Shown piece by piece: positions 25,302-32,960 of a stretch of DNA of 34,202 nt (the stretch's first letter is position 1; each line of letters starts with the position of its first letter). The DNA lies in contig CACWTQ010000036.1 of NCBI GenBank assembly GCA_902763835.1, positions 1 through 34,202 of the forward strand, read 5' to 3'. The stretch is from an uncultured Ruminococcus sp. GTDB taxonomy: Bacteria > Bacillota > Clostridia > Oscillospirales > Acutalibacteraceae. Below the pieces are notes generated by a model, which saw only the letters and a list, made by a program, of their open reading frames with translations, had not been told where the DNA came from and did not search any database. Both the position numbers and the translations under genes were made by a program.

Positions 25302-26666
25302 ATGAAGATAATTATTGTAGGCTGCGGCAAGGTAGGTCGAACTATCGCCGAACAGCTAAACGAAGAAAAACATGATATAACGGTAATAGACATTAAAGAA
25401 TCCGTTATAACAAGACTTACTGACAAGCTTGATATTATGGGTATCGACGGCGACGGTGCAAGCCGTGCAACCCTGCTGGAGGCAGACGTTTCAAATGCTG
25501 ATTTGATTATCGCCGTTACCGGTGCGGACGAATTGAATTTGTACATCTGTCTGCTTGCCCACTTCTGCGGTGCAAAGAACACCATTGCCCGTGTCAGAAA
25601 GCCTGTGTATCACAAGGATTTACAGGAATGCGGAAATATGACAAAATCCCTAGGTCTTACACGTCTTATTAATCCCGAGCATATCGCCGCAAGCGAAATC
25701 AGCCGCCTTGTAAGCTTTCCTTCCGCTATCGAAGTTGACTCCTTTACCGGTAAAAGCGTAGAAATTTATACATTCAAGCTTCCCCCCGATTCGGCTCTTG
25801 TAGGAAAGAAAATTTCCGAACTGACATTGTTCAAAGGCAATATAAGAATATGCGATGTCGAAAAAGATGACAAGGTTTATATCCCGGGCGGTGACTTTAC
25901 TCTTTCGCCGAATGACAAGGTTTCCGTCATTGCAACGCCGAATATTGCAACCAAGTTTTTCAAGAAGATTAAAAGCAACATCATTAAAGCTAAGGACGTT
26001 ATGATTATAGGAGGAAGCCGAACTGCATTTTACCTTGCCGAGGAGCTTTGCGGAAACGGTATTAACGTTAAAATTATCGAAAAAAGTGAAGAACGCTGTG
26101 CCGAACTTTGCGACCTCCTCCCCGACGCTATGATTATCCGCGGCGACGGAATGAATCAGGATTTGCTGAGAAACGAGGGCATAGAAAAAATGGATGCCGT
26201 TGTTACTCTTATGGATCTTGACGAGGAAAATATTATGCTTTCGCTTTACGCTCGTCAAAAAGGCAGTTCAAAATGTATTACAAAAATCGACAGAATTGTT
26301 TTTGATAATATTGTTGATACCCTCCCCCTTGACAGCGTTGTTCGCCCAAGAGAGCTTACTGCCGAGCATATAATGTCTTATGTCCGTGCCGTTAAGAATT
26401 CCGAGGGCAGTAACGTTGAATCGCTTTACAAGCTGAATAACGGCAAGACGGAAGCACTGGAATTCAAGGTAACCTCCGAAAGCAGTGTTATATCAAAGCC
26501 CCTCAGCAAGCTGAAATTTAAAAATGACCTCCAGGTTGCCTGTATTACCCGAAAGCGTAAGATTATTATTCCAAAAGGTGATGATACGATAGAACCCGGT
26601 GACAATGTAATTATAGTTACCACTCACCACGGTTTACAGGATTTGGACGATATTTTAGAAGATTAA
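25302..26666 (+). CDS. trkA: Trk potassium uptake regulatory protein TrkA
   Basis: 454 residues, cytosolic NAD(H)-binding regulator that gates the TrkH channel. Two tandem RCK units: RCK-N with KIIIVGCGKVGRTIAEQL (residues 2-19) and a following RCK-C, then a second RCK-N starting MIIGGSRTAFYLAEEL (about 232) and a second RCK-C. ATG 25302 matches the conserved MKIIIVG start and has AAAGG upstream; an in-frame extension to 25278 is unsupported. The leader comes from the M4 right end. trkH follows after 16 nt. Confidence 0.94.
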   Translation: MKIIIVGCGKVGRTIAEQLNEEKHDITVIDIKESVITRLTDKLDIMGIDGDGASRATLLEADVSNADLIIAVTGADELNLYICLLAHFCGAKNTIARVRKPVYHKDLQECGNMTKSLGLTRLINPEHIAASEISRLVSFPSAIEVDSFTGKSVEIYTFKLPPDSALVGKKISELTLFKGNIRICDVEKDDKVYIPGGDFTLSPNDKVSVIATPNIATKFFKKIKSNIIKAKDVMIIGGSRTAFYLAEELCGNGINVKIIEKSEERCAELCDLLPDAMIIRGDGMNQDLLRNEGIEKMDAVVTLMDLDEENIMLSLYARQKGSSKCITKIDRIVFDNIVDTLPLDSVVRPRELTAEHIMSYVRAVKNSEGSNVESLYKLNNGKTEALEFKVTSESSVISKPLSKLKFKNDLQVACITRKRKIIIPKGDDTIEPGDNVIIVTTHHGLQDLDDILED

Positions 26667-26682
26667 CAGATGGAGTGGTATT

Positions 26683-28146
26683 GTGAAAAAGAGCCTTGTA
26701 AGTTATGTTCTGGGTTGGGTATTGGTAGTTTTGGGTGCAATGCTGATACCGCCTATTGTTATTGCTTTAATATACAGAGAAACGGAATATATTTATTTTG
26801 GATTAGTAGCTGTAAGCTGTTTGCTTTTTGGATTGATCGCAACACGCTTTAAGCCTAAGAACGCACAGATGAACGCAAGAGAGGGGTTTATTGCTTGTTC
26901 GCTTACGTGGATTTTAATGAGCGTTATCGGCTGTCTGCCATTGTGGATTAGCGGACAGATTCCAAGATTTATAGATGCCCTGTTTGAGTCCGTTTCGGGA
27001 TTCACCACAACCGGTGCTACAATTCTTGGCACTGACCGACAGATTGAAGACCTCAGCAAATGTATGCTTTTTTGGAGAAGCTTTACAAACTGGGCAGGCG
27101 GTATGGGTATTCTTGTTTTCCTGCTTGCTGTGATAACGCCTTTAAGCGGTCAGTCGAATATGTACCTTATGAAAGCCGAAAGCCCGGGACCCGTTGTGTC
27201 AAAGCTTATTCCCAAGCTCAGGGGAACGGCAGGCTTGCTTTATATCATTTATACCGTTTTGACGGGAGTTCAGTTTCTTATACTTTTAATCAGCGGTATG
27301 AACTGGTTTGAAGCGTTGACGGTTTCGTTCTCTACTGCCGGCACAGGAGGATTATCCGTGCGGAACGAGGGCATTATGGCATATGACGGACATTATTTTT
27401 GGCAAGCTGTTATAACTGCATTTATGTTTATTTTCGCAATTAATTTCAGCGTTTACTATTTGATAATTATGAAAAAATTCAAACAAATCATAAAAATAGA
27501 GGAACTTCACTGGTACTTTGGAATTTATGTTATTGCCGTTTTGGCAATAGGATTTGACCTTATGATTGAAGGAAATATGAATTCGCAGCTGGATATTTGG
27601 CATCACACAGCTTTTCAGGTCGGAACATTCATTTCCTCAACAGGCTTTGCAACGTACGACTTTGATACATGGCCTGAATTCTCGAAAATGATATTGCTTG
27701 TTGTAGCGTTTATAGGTGCTTGTGCAGGAAGTACGGGAGGCGGATTCAAGGTCAGCCGAATTATTATTCTTGTAAAATCGGCTGTCAAGGAGTTCGGAAC
27801 TACTCTCCACCCCAACTCCGTAAAGAATGTGAAGATTGACGGCAAAATTGTTAAATTTGAAACTATCCGCTCGGTACACTCTTATTTAAGTATTTTTATT
27901 TTTATTTATCTCATATCTGTGCTTATTATTTCCGTTGACGGCTTCGACTTTGAAACAAACTTTACAGCTGTTCTGGCAACTATCAACAATATGGGTCCCG
28001 GACTTAATCTTGTAGGTCCCACAAGAAACTTTTATGATTTTTCGATTGTTTCAAAGCTTGTTCTGATTTTCGATATGCTTGCCGGAAGACTGGAGCTTTT
28101 ACCGATTTTGTTCTTATTTGACAAGTCCTGCTGGAAGTCGAAATAA
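26683..28146 (+). CDS. trkH: Trk potassium uptake channel TrkH
   Basis: 487 residues, K+ translocating subunit with four repeated membrane-pore-membrane units. Selectivity filter segments include GFTTTGATIL, FSTAGTGGLSV, ISSTGFATYD and NMGPGLNLVGP, and the loop AGSTGGGFK. GTG 26683 follows GGAG at 7 nt. Operon with trkA, and a terminator at 28211. Stop TAA is followed at once by TGCGTAATTATT, an M5 end. Confidence 0.94.
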   Translation: MKKSLVSYVLGWVLVVLGAMLIPPIVIALIYRETEYIYFGLVAVSCLLFGLIATRFKPKNAQMNAREGFIACSLTWILMSVIGCLPLWISGQIPRFIDALFESVSGFTTTGATILGTDRQIEDLSKCMLFWRSFTNWAGGMGILVFLLAVITPLSGQSNMYLMKAESPGPVVSKLIPKLRGTAGLLYIIYTVLTGVQFLILLISGMNWFEALTVSFSTAGTGGLSVRNEGIMAYDGHYFWQAVITAFMFIFAINFSVYYLIIMKKFKQIIKIEELHWYFGIYVIAVLAIGFDLMIEGNMNSQLDIWHHTAFQVGTFISSTGFATYDFDTWPEFSKMILLVVAFIGACAGSTGGGFKVSRIIILVKSAVKEFGTTLHPNSVKNVKIDGKIVKFETIRSVHSYLSIFIFIYLISVLIISVDGFDFETNFTAVLATINNMGPGLNLVGPTRNFYDFSIVSKLVLIFDMLAGRLELLPILFLFDKSCWKSK

Positions 28147-28159
28147 TGCGTAATTATTT
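28144..28159 (+). repeat. M5 end, solo, at the trkH stop
   Basis: TA followed by ATGCGTAATTATTT, identical to the M5 end at 20202. The TAA stop of trkH is TA of the target plus the first A of the element. The opposite end is missing. Confidence 0.6.
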
Positions 28160-28210
28160 GGTTATCGATAATTGAAAGTTTATTGATTTTTTACAATATT
28201 TAAAATTTAA

Positions 28211-28247
28211 ACGGACGGCAATTTTAATTTTGCTGTCTGTTTTTTTA
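28211..28247 (+). terminator. Terminator after trkAH
   Basis: ACGGACGGCAATTTT paired with a TTTTGCTGTCTGT arm, then a long T-run. Confidence 0.65.
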
Positions 28248-28254
28248 TAAAAAA

Positions 28255-28287
28255 ATATGCCCTCAAATCATAGACTTCAAAGGCATA
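28255..28287 (-). terminator. Terminator of the broken small gene
   Basis: On the minus strand ATGCCTTT pairs with GAGGGCAT (imperfect) and a T7 run follows, placed just downstream of the 28301 stop. Confidence 0.5.
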
Positions 28288-28300
28288 GTCAAAAATTATA

Positions 28301-28946
28301 TTAATCAAATTGAGAAACACTTTTTATATCTCCGGTTTCCTTGTCGTAGAAAATGTAAAATACAATCGCAGAAGATATACCGAGTTTATTGTAATCTTTT
28401 TCAAGCTGTCCAATAAAAATCATAGGCTTACCGTCATTGAACTGCCAATCCGACGATTGAATCCAGTCGGGATATACTCCGTTAAGTGCGACAAAATCCT
28501 GCTGTACTCTTTCCGACAAAGCTTTAAAAAGTTCACTGCCTTTAAGAGTTTTAAATAGAACTTTCCCAATGGATTAGACTATACAATTTTCAAAATAAAG
28601 TATCATTTTAAGGGAATTTTGGAAATTGAATTGTTTATTCATTGAAAATGGTATATGAATATGTCGACAAATCAAGTTTCTATTGCGTAAAACAAACAGA
28701 AACTATGTGTATAATTAACAATTTTCCAAAAGCATTGCCATTATATTGGTTATTATTGTGAGTTTATTGGTTGAATTATCCTGTATAGTACCACTGATTG
28801 GGAAAGTTCTATTTAAATTCATCAAGCAGACTTATGAAATATTTCTCACTCTCAAAGCTTGAAATCGGGTCAAATTCATAATCCGACCCCAAATCGTACA
28901 GAAATTGTAAAATATCCTCGGGAATATCCGTTTCAAACTCAACCAT
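28301..28946 (-). pseudogene. Small acidic protein gene split by M6 insertion
   Basis: The 5' part starts at ATG 28946 (MVEFETDIPEDILQFLYDLG, AAGG upstream) and reads to LLDEFK, where the element end supplies TAG. The 3' part (28301 to about 28553) continues TLKGSELFKALSERVQQDFV ... YDKETGDIKSVSQFD. Removing the element with one target copy joins DEFK to TLKGSEL in one frame, giving a protein of about 127 residues. The family is not recognised. A truncated 3' protein could start at TTG 28519 but has no clear binding site. Both pieces look otherwise intact, so the insertion may be recent. Confidence 0.8.
28554..28813 (+). repeat. M6 element (260 bp) inside a gene
   Basis: Perfect 17-bp inverted ends AATAGAACTTTCCCAAT (28554-28570) and ATTGGGAAAGTTCTATT (28797-28813), with a further shared ACTATACA slightly inside both ends. 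Flanked by TA, or by TTAA if the ends are taken one base shorter. No coding frame of note inside. Its target sits in the coding part of the gene at 28301-28946. Confidence 0.85.
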
Positions 28947-28998
28947 TACTTTCGACCTTCTATCTACTTTCCAAGAAATGCCAACTTCCGACTACACA

Positions 28999-29706
28999 TT
29001 ATAAATTCCGCATTGTTAAAATGTAAGAATATGAAATGGGAAGTATAAAAGTAATCAAAACAAGCTGTGCAATTGCAATACAGTTTGGAATGTTATTTGA
29101 TATTACAAGCGACCAAGCGGAAAGACAAACTCCGAACATACCCGAAAACAAACCTGCATATAAAGAAAATCTGTTTGCTCTTTTGCGAATCGGTTCGTTG
29201 TTATCAAGCCATTTGAGGTGTATTCCGCTAATCGAGGTTGAAGAGGAATTGGCATACAGACTTGTCATAAAAATCGTTGCTGCACTCAGCATAATAACAA
29301 TAATCGACGGCAGGATAACACTGATGTTTTCAATATTATTTAGAGAGATACCGGTCATCACCCAACTTATTATAGCAAAAAACCAGATACTTATCATAGC
29401 TATATTATCTTTATGAGGTGTGTTTCCGTTAAGGATTTCGTCAAGAGCATTGGTGGGGTTTTCCTCATCGTTTTTTTGTTCCGGGGCAGTTTTTGATTTT
29501 TTCGACATTTTCTCGGAAATAAGAAGCGAACCGGAGATAATAAGAGGTATTGCCACAAAAAGCAGATAACACCATTTACTGCCGTGAGCCGCCGCCGCTC
29601 CCAAAAAATCATACAGTACGATTACCCTGCCCGGCATAAATATACCTATTACCAAAGCATTCAAGACAGCGTTCACACATGAAAGGGTAAACATTAATTT
29701 TCTCAA
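28999..29706 (-). CDS. DUF1648/SdpI-like membrane protein
   Basis: About 235 residues with six or so membrane segments. The N-terminal block MPGRVIVLYDFLGAAAAHGSKWCYLL resembles DUF1648, found in SdpI-type immunity/signal proteins, with the family features of a G near the HGSKW. A loop with KTAPEQKNDEENP joins the two halves. TTG 29706 has GGACGGTGAT just upstream; ATG 29694 is an alternative. It lies 52 nt upstream of the broken small gene and may share its transcript. No SdpC-like toxin gene is near, so an immunity role is not supported. Confidence 0.65.
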   Translation of the reverse strand: MRKLMFTLSCVNAVLNALVIGIFMPGRVIVLYDFLGAAAAHGSKWCYLLFVAIPLIISGSLLISEKMSKKSKTAPEQKNDEENPTNALDEILNGNTPHKDNIAMISIWFFAIISWVMTGISLNNIENISVILPSIIVIMLSAATIFMTSLYANSSSTSISGIHLKWLDNNEPIRKRANRFSLYAGLFSGMFGVCLSAWSLVISNNIPNCIAIAQLVLITFILPISYSYILTMRNL

Positions 29707-29816
29707 ACAAATCACCGTCCTTATTTTTATAATAAGAAATTCCAAAATTGAAACTTTTGTTTTAAAACTTTTACATTTTAATTATACCAGTTATTCCCCC
29801 ACTTGTCAACCGGTCG

Positions 29817-29831
29817 GCGGGCAACGCCCGC
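29817..29831. repeat. GCGGGCAACGCCCGC palindrome next to M4
   Basis: Same 15-bp palindrome as at 23838, 24814 and 24960 except that A and T of the stem are replaced by G and C in matched positions, keeping the stem. Followed, as at 24814, by GGAGATACGTGAAGATAGTC. Confidence 0.6.
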
Positions 29832-29838
29832 TGGAGAT

Positions 29839-30007
29839 ACGTGAAGATAGTCTTTTTAAATAATAACTTCACCTACCCGACCGAAAGTTTTTTATGAAGT
29901 ATTTGATGTAATTGTTATTATACTTCATAAGGTTAATCAAAAACTACCACATTAAATCAAATCGGTTGGATAATAAAAGTTACGAATAAAACAAACTATC
30001 TTCACGT
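29839..30007 (+). repeat. M4 element (169 bp, complete)
   Basis: Left end ACGTGAAGATAGTCTTTTTA and right end ACTATCTTCACGT form 13-bp inverted repeats. Interior contains ACCCGACCGAAAG and a partly matching AATCGGTTGG near the right. No coding frame. It ends 24 bp before the tkt promoter. Confidence 0.75.
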
Positions 30008-30031
30008 GTTAAAAAAATTTCCGTGATAGAC

Positions 30032-30060
30032 TTGATTAAATCGACATAATATGATAAAAT
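30032..30060 (+). promoter_or_regulatory. Promoter for transketolase leader
   Basis: TTGATT (30032-30037), 17-bp spacer, TAAAAT (30055-30060). Start of transcription would be near 30067, leaving about 180 nt before the start codon. Confidence 0.6.
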
Positions 30061-30079
30061 AAAATACGAGTGAAAAAGT

Positions 30080-30210
30080 CCTCCGATTCTTTAAGCGGAG
30101 GTGTCATAAATCTGTTGCTTACGGTGGAGGGCGGAGAACAATCGGTATCCCCACTTGCAAGAGGTTTCCAAAACTTAGTACAACAGAAAAAAATTATGAC
30201 TGCTCCGCAG
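30080..30210 (+). ncRNA. Structured leader or ncRNA before transketolase
   Basis: The RNA can form a long rod: GCGGAG (30095-30100) with CTCCGC (30203-30208), GTCATAA with TTATGAC (30194-30200), CTGTTG with CAACAG (30181-30186), enclosing GGTGG with CCCAC and a purine-rich loop. A competing local hairpin CCTCCG / CGGAGG (30080-30101) uses the same GCGGAG, so two exclusive folds exist. This is like 6S RNA in shape or like a switch leader; I see no TPP-riboswitch motif despite the TPP enzyme downstream, and no terminator T-run. Identity unknown. Confidence 0.45.
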
Positions 30211-30250
30211 TAATACCGAATGTGGATTGAAATGGAGATGTGAATTTATT

Positions 30251-31099
30251 ATGAACTCGACGGAAAAGCAAGAGTTACAGGTTATTGCTTGTAAAGCAAG
30301 GCTGTACGCTTTAGAGGGCATTTTCAATGCAAAGTCCGGTCACCCCGGCGGCTCTTTCTCGGCAGCCGATATTTATACTTATCTCTACTACAAAGAGTTA
30401 AACGTAAACCCTGCCGAACCCAATATGCCGAATAGGGACAGATTCGTCCTTTCTAAAGGTCACTGCTGCCCTACTTTGTATGCTGTGCTTGCTCTTAAAG
30501 GCTTCTTCTCTCTCGAAGAACTCCCGAAACTTAGAAAAGTCGGAGCTATGCTTCAGGGTCACCCTGATATGAAAAGTACTCCGGGCATAGATATGAGTTC
30601 CGGCTCACTCGGTCAGGGCATTTCTGCCGCTTGCGGTATGGCTCTTGCCGGAAAAATAGATAACAAGGATTACAGAGTTTATACTCTCCTCGGCGATGGT
30701 GAGTGCGAAGAGGGTCAGGTTTGGGAAGCTCTTATGTTTGCAGCCAACAAGAACCTTGATAATCTCTGTGTTATAATCGACTCCAACGGCTTGCAGATTG
30801 ACGGTCCCGTTGAAGAGGTCGGCGGTCTTGAGCCGCTTGACAAAAAGCTTGAAGCTTTCGGCTTTGAGGTTTTCAAAACAGACGGTCACGACTTCGACAG
30901 CATTGAAAACGCTGTCAACTCCGCTAAGGCTGTTTCGGGCAAGCCCACGGCAATTATTGCAAAGACAGTCAAGGGCAAGGGTGTTTCTTATATGGAGAAC
31001 AAAGTAAATTGGCACGGTGCTGCACCAAACGCAGAGCAGTACAAAATCGGAAGAAATGAGCTGCTTGCACAGCTTGCTGAATTGGGAGGTGCACTCTAA
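30251..31099 (+). CDS. Transketolase, N-terminal subunit
   Basis: 282 residues, TPP-binding half of a split transketolase in the pentose phosphate pathway (transfer of two-carbon ketol units). Visible: KSGHPGGSFSAADIYTYLYY, LSKGHCCPTLYAVL, and the TPP/Mg motif GDGECEEGQVWEALMFAANKNLDNLCVIIDSN. ATG 30251 is preceded by GGAG about 13 nt upstream, a long spacing. The stop overlaps the next start (TAATG). A 180 nt structured leader precedes it. Confidence 0.94.
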   Translation: MNSTEKQELQVIACKARLYALEGIFNAKSGHPGGSFSAADIYTYLYYKELNVNPAEPNMPNRDRFVLSKGHCCPTLYAVLALKGFFSLEELPKLRKVGAMLQGHPDMKSTPGIDMSSGSLGQGISAACGMALAGKIDNKDYRVYTLLGDGECEEGQVWEALMFAANKNLDNLCVIIDSNGLQIDGPVEEVGGLEPLDKKLEAFGFEVFKTDGHDFDSIENAVNSAKAVSGKPTAIIAKTVKGKGVSYMENKVNWHGAAPNAEQYKIGRNELLAQLAELGGAL

Positions 31100-32043
31100 T
31101 GGCAGAAAAGGTTGTAAAGGCTACTCGGGAGAGCTTCGGCGAGGCACTCTGTGAGCTTGCAAAAACTAACAAGGATATCGTTGTTCTTGATGCGGATCTT
31201 GCAGCCGCTACAAAAACTTCAATATTCCAGAAAGCTTACCCCGACCGTTTCTTCGACTGCGGTATTGCGGAATGTAATATGATTGGTGTTGCAGCCGGTC
31301 TTGCATCATGCGGAAAAATTCCTTTTGCCGCTTCGTTTGCAATGTTTGCAACAGGCAGAGCCTTTGAACAAATCAGAAATACAGTTGCTTATCCGAAGCT
31401 TAACGTTAAGATTGCAGGTTCACATGCAGGTATTTCAACAGGTGAAGACGGTGCAACTCATCAATGCTTGGAGGATATCGCTGTAATGAGAGCAATTCCG
31501 AATATGACGGTTATCAATCCGGCTGATCACTATGAAATGCTCGGTGCTGTTGAAGCCGCTTTGAACATTGACGGTCCCGTATACATTCGTCTTGGCAGAC
31601 TTGCAATTGAAAGTGTGAACAATAATGACGACTACAAGTTTGAACTTGGCAAGGGTGTTACACTTCGTGACGGCAATGACGTGACTATTGTTGCAACAGG
31701 TCTTGTAGTTCGTGAGGCTGTTCTTGCTGCCGAAGAGCTTGCAAAAGAGGGCATTGATGCACGTGTAATCAATATTCACACAATCAAGCCTATCGACGAG
31801 GAAATCATTTTGAAGGCAGCAGAGGAAACAGGCAGAATTGTCACATTTGAAGAACACAACGTTATCGGCGGTTTAGGAGATGCGGTTCTCTCCGTGGTTT
31901 CCGAGAAAAAGCCTGTGCCGGTTAAGAAGTGCGGTGTATACGACAGATTCGGTTACTCCGGTCCTGCAAAGGAACTCCTTGAAATTTTCGGTCTTACTGC
32001 TCCGGGTGTTGCTCGTGAAGTAAAAGCTTTTGTAGGTAAGTGA
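31099..32043 (+). CDS. Transketolase, C-terminal subunit
   Basis: 314 residues, pyrimidine-binding and C-terminal domains of transketolase, completing the enzyme encoded by the preceding gene. Visible: FDCGIAECNMIGVAAGLASCGK with the catalytic Glu, ASFAMFATGRAFEQIRNTVAY, GISTGEDGATHQCLEDIAVMRAIPNM and GGLGDAVLSVVSE. Starts in the TAATG overlap, with GGGAGG shortly upstream. A terminator at 32072 ends the operon. The same layout is also used by DXS-like relatives, but the length and split mark it as transketolase. Confidence 0.94.
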   Translation: MAEKVVKATRESFGEALCELAKTNKDIVVLDADLAAATKTSIFQKAYPDRFFDCGIAECNMIGVAAGLASCGKIPFAASFAMFATGRAFEQIRNTVAYPKLNVKIAGSHAGISTGEDGATHQCLEDIAVMRAIPNMTVINPADHYEMLGAVEAALNIDGPVYIRLGRLAIESVNNNDDYKFELGKGVTLRDGNDVTIVATGLVVREAVLAAEELAKEGIDARVINIHTIKPIDEEIILKAAEETGRIVTFEEHNVIGGLGDAVLSVVSEKKPVPVKKCGVYDRFGYSGPAKELLEIFGLTAPGVAREVKAFVGK

Positions 32044-32071
32044 TTTTATACTGTTATATAGATTAATTTTG

Positions 32072-32110
32072 ACACCTATCGATTTTTTCGGTAGGTGTTT
32101 TGCTTTTCGA
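32072..32110 (+). terminator. Terminator after transketolase
   Basis: ACACCTATCGA / TCGGTAGGTGT with a T-rich loop, then TTTTGCTTTT. Confidence 0.75.
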
Positions 32111-32640
32111 CCTTATTTTACTCAGTTCACAAATTATTTACAAATTGTAACTACAAAGCGACACTATAGGGACATCGAATATGTTATTATATAAGTACAG
32201 AGAAAGAGAAAAAATTTCTTCCATAAATTTATCCTAATGATTTGTTGTTTCGGTTTGTTGTGTTCATAGCTCTCTTTCTCTGTTGATTTGCTTGCTCCAC
32301 ACATTAGGAACTGTTGGGATATAAGTTGAACAATTTAGACAAGTATAAATGTTCAAGTTATTTTCTGACAGTTTCCTAATCATAAATACCCGATTTTCTA
32401 CCCCGAAAATACAGAAAACCGCCGATTGAATATAATCGGTGGTTTTACTGTTTTTATTTGCATTCTAAAAATTAATTATATATCATTCGTGTACAGCCAA
32501 AGGTTTTTGAGAGCATTGTCTTTTGCTCCGAATTTGGATATATTCTGAATTTATAAGCTTTGTTCAATGCTCCTCACCTCATTATTCTCACAACAAATTT
32601 ACAATTATATCGTATCATCATTTTTTTGAGATGTCAAGTA
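32111..32640. other. Gene-free stretch between transketolase and the Rpn relic
   Basis: Holds a perfect 12-bp inverted repeat ACAGAGAAAGAG / CTCTTTCTCTGT (32197-32208, 32272-32283), an M1 short copy (32304-32379) and a terminator-like hairpin (32415-32446, AAAACCGCCGATT / AATCGGTGGTTTT followed by T-rich sequence). On the minus strand at about 32480-32545 a short frame ending NALKNLWLYTNDI may be the tail of a lost gene. No intact gene. Confidence 0.5.
32304..32379 (-). repeat. M1 element, copy 6 (70 bp form)
   Basis: Short form (32307-32376) with ends GGAACTGTTGGGATATAAGT and GGAAACTGTCAGAAAATAAC on the minus strand, same internal junction as the 69 bp copy at 18723. Flanks TTA and TAA. Confidence 0.8.
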
Positions 32641-32699
32641 ATTCTCAGCCCTACGGGCTGACGGCAATTCATCCCCGACCTATAGAGGTCTTCTTGCCG
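32640..32699 (+). mobile_element. IS200/IS605-like end remnant (hairpin end)
   Basis: CAGCCC-TAC-GGGCTG hairpin, then CGGCAA ATTCATCCCCGACCTATAGA with GACCT/AGGTC inside CGGCAA ... TTGCCG. This arrangement, with AATTCATC and a GACC-x-GGTC hairpin, resembles the right ends of Firmicutes IS200/IS605 elements that carry the TnpB guide RNA scaffold. No tnpA or tnpB here. Family call is from memory of motif form. Confidence 0.45.
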
Positions 32700-32859
32700 A
32701 GGTAGGATAAACAACAGTCACCTTAAAAGGAAGAACGGCATCTAAAATATCCTCAACACATTCCGGTCTGTTCTTAAAAAAAATCGTTGCAAAGATATCG
32801 TCCATTAAGGTCATACTTTTTATAATTTCAAGGTTTCCGGGTTTACTGTTTTGACTCAT
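32680..32859 (-). pseudogene. Rpn/PD-(D/E)XK transposase-like gene, N-terminal fragment
   Basis: About 59 residues beginning MSQNSKPGNLEIIKSMTLMD; the segment LMDDIFATIFFKNRPECVEDILDAVLPFKVTVV matches the start of Rpn-family (recombination-promoting nuclease/PD-(D/E)XK transposase) proteins, normally about 250-300 residues. It is cut after KVTVVYPTS, and the last residues ARRPL plus TAG are read from the IS605-like hairpin. ATG 32859 follows AAAGGAAG at 8 nt. The catalytic PD-(D/E)XK part is absent, so it should be inactive. Confidence 0.65.
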
Positions 32860-32960
32860 TGTCATCACTTCCTTTCGTAATCTTTCTGTTAAAATTATTA
32901 TACATCACTTTTTTCAAAAACACAATATCTAATCATAAATTTATATAAAAATCATTAAAG

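Noticed and set aside
26670..26852. Overlapping short frame at the trkA-trkH junction
   Set aside because: It overlaps the start of trkH in another frame; the trkH start with GGAG spacing is better supported.
28999..29706. SdpI-like immunity gene paired with a toxin
   Set aside because: The neighbouring broken gene does not resemble SdpC, lacks a signal peptide and no other small secreted protein is nearby.
30080..30250. TPP riboswitch before transketolase
   Set aside because: The conserved CTGAGA and ACCTGAT-type motifs of the TPP riboswitch are absent.
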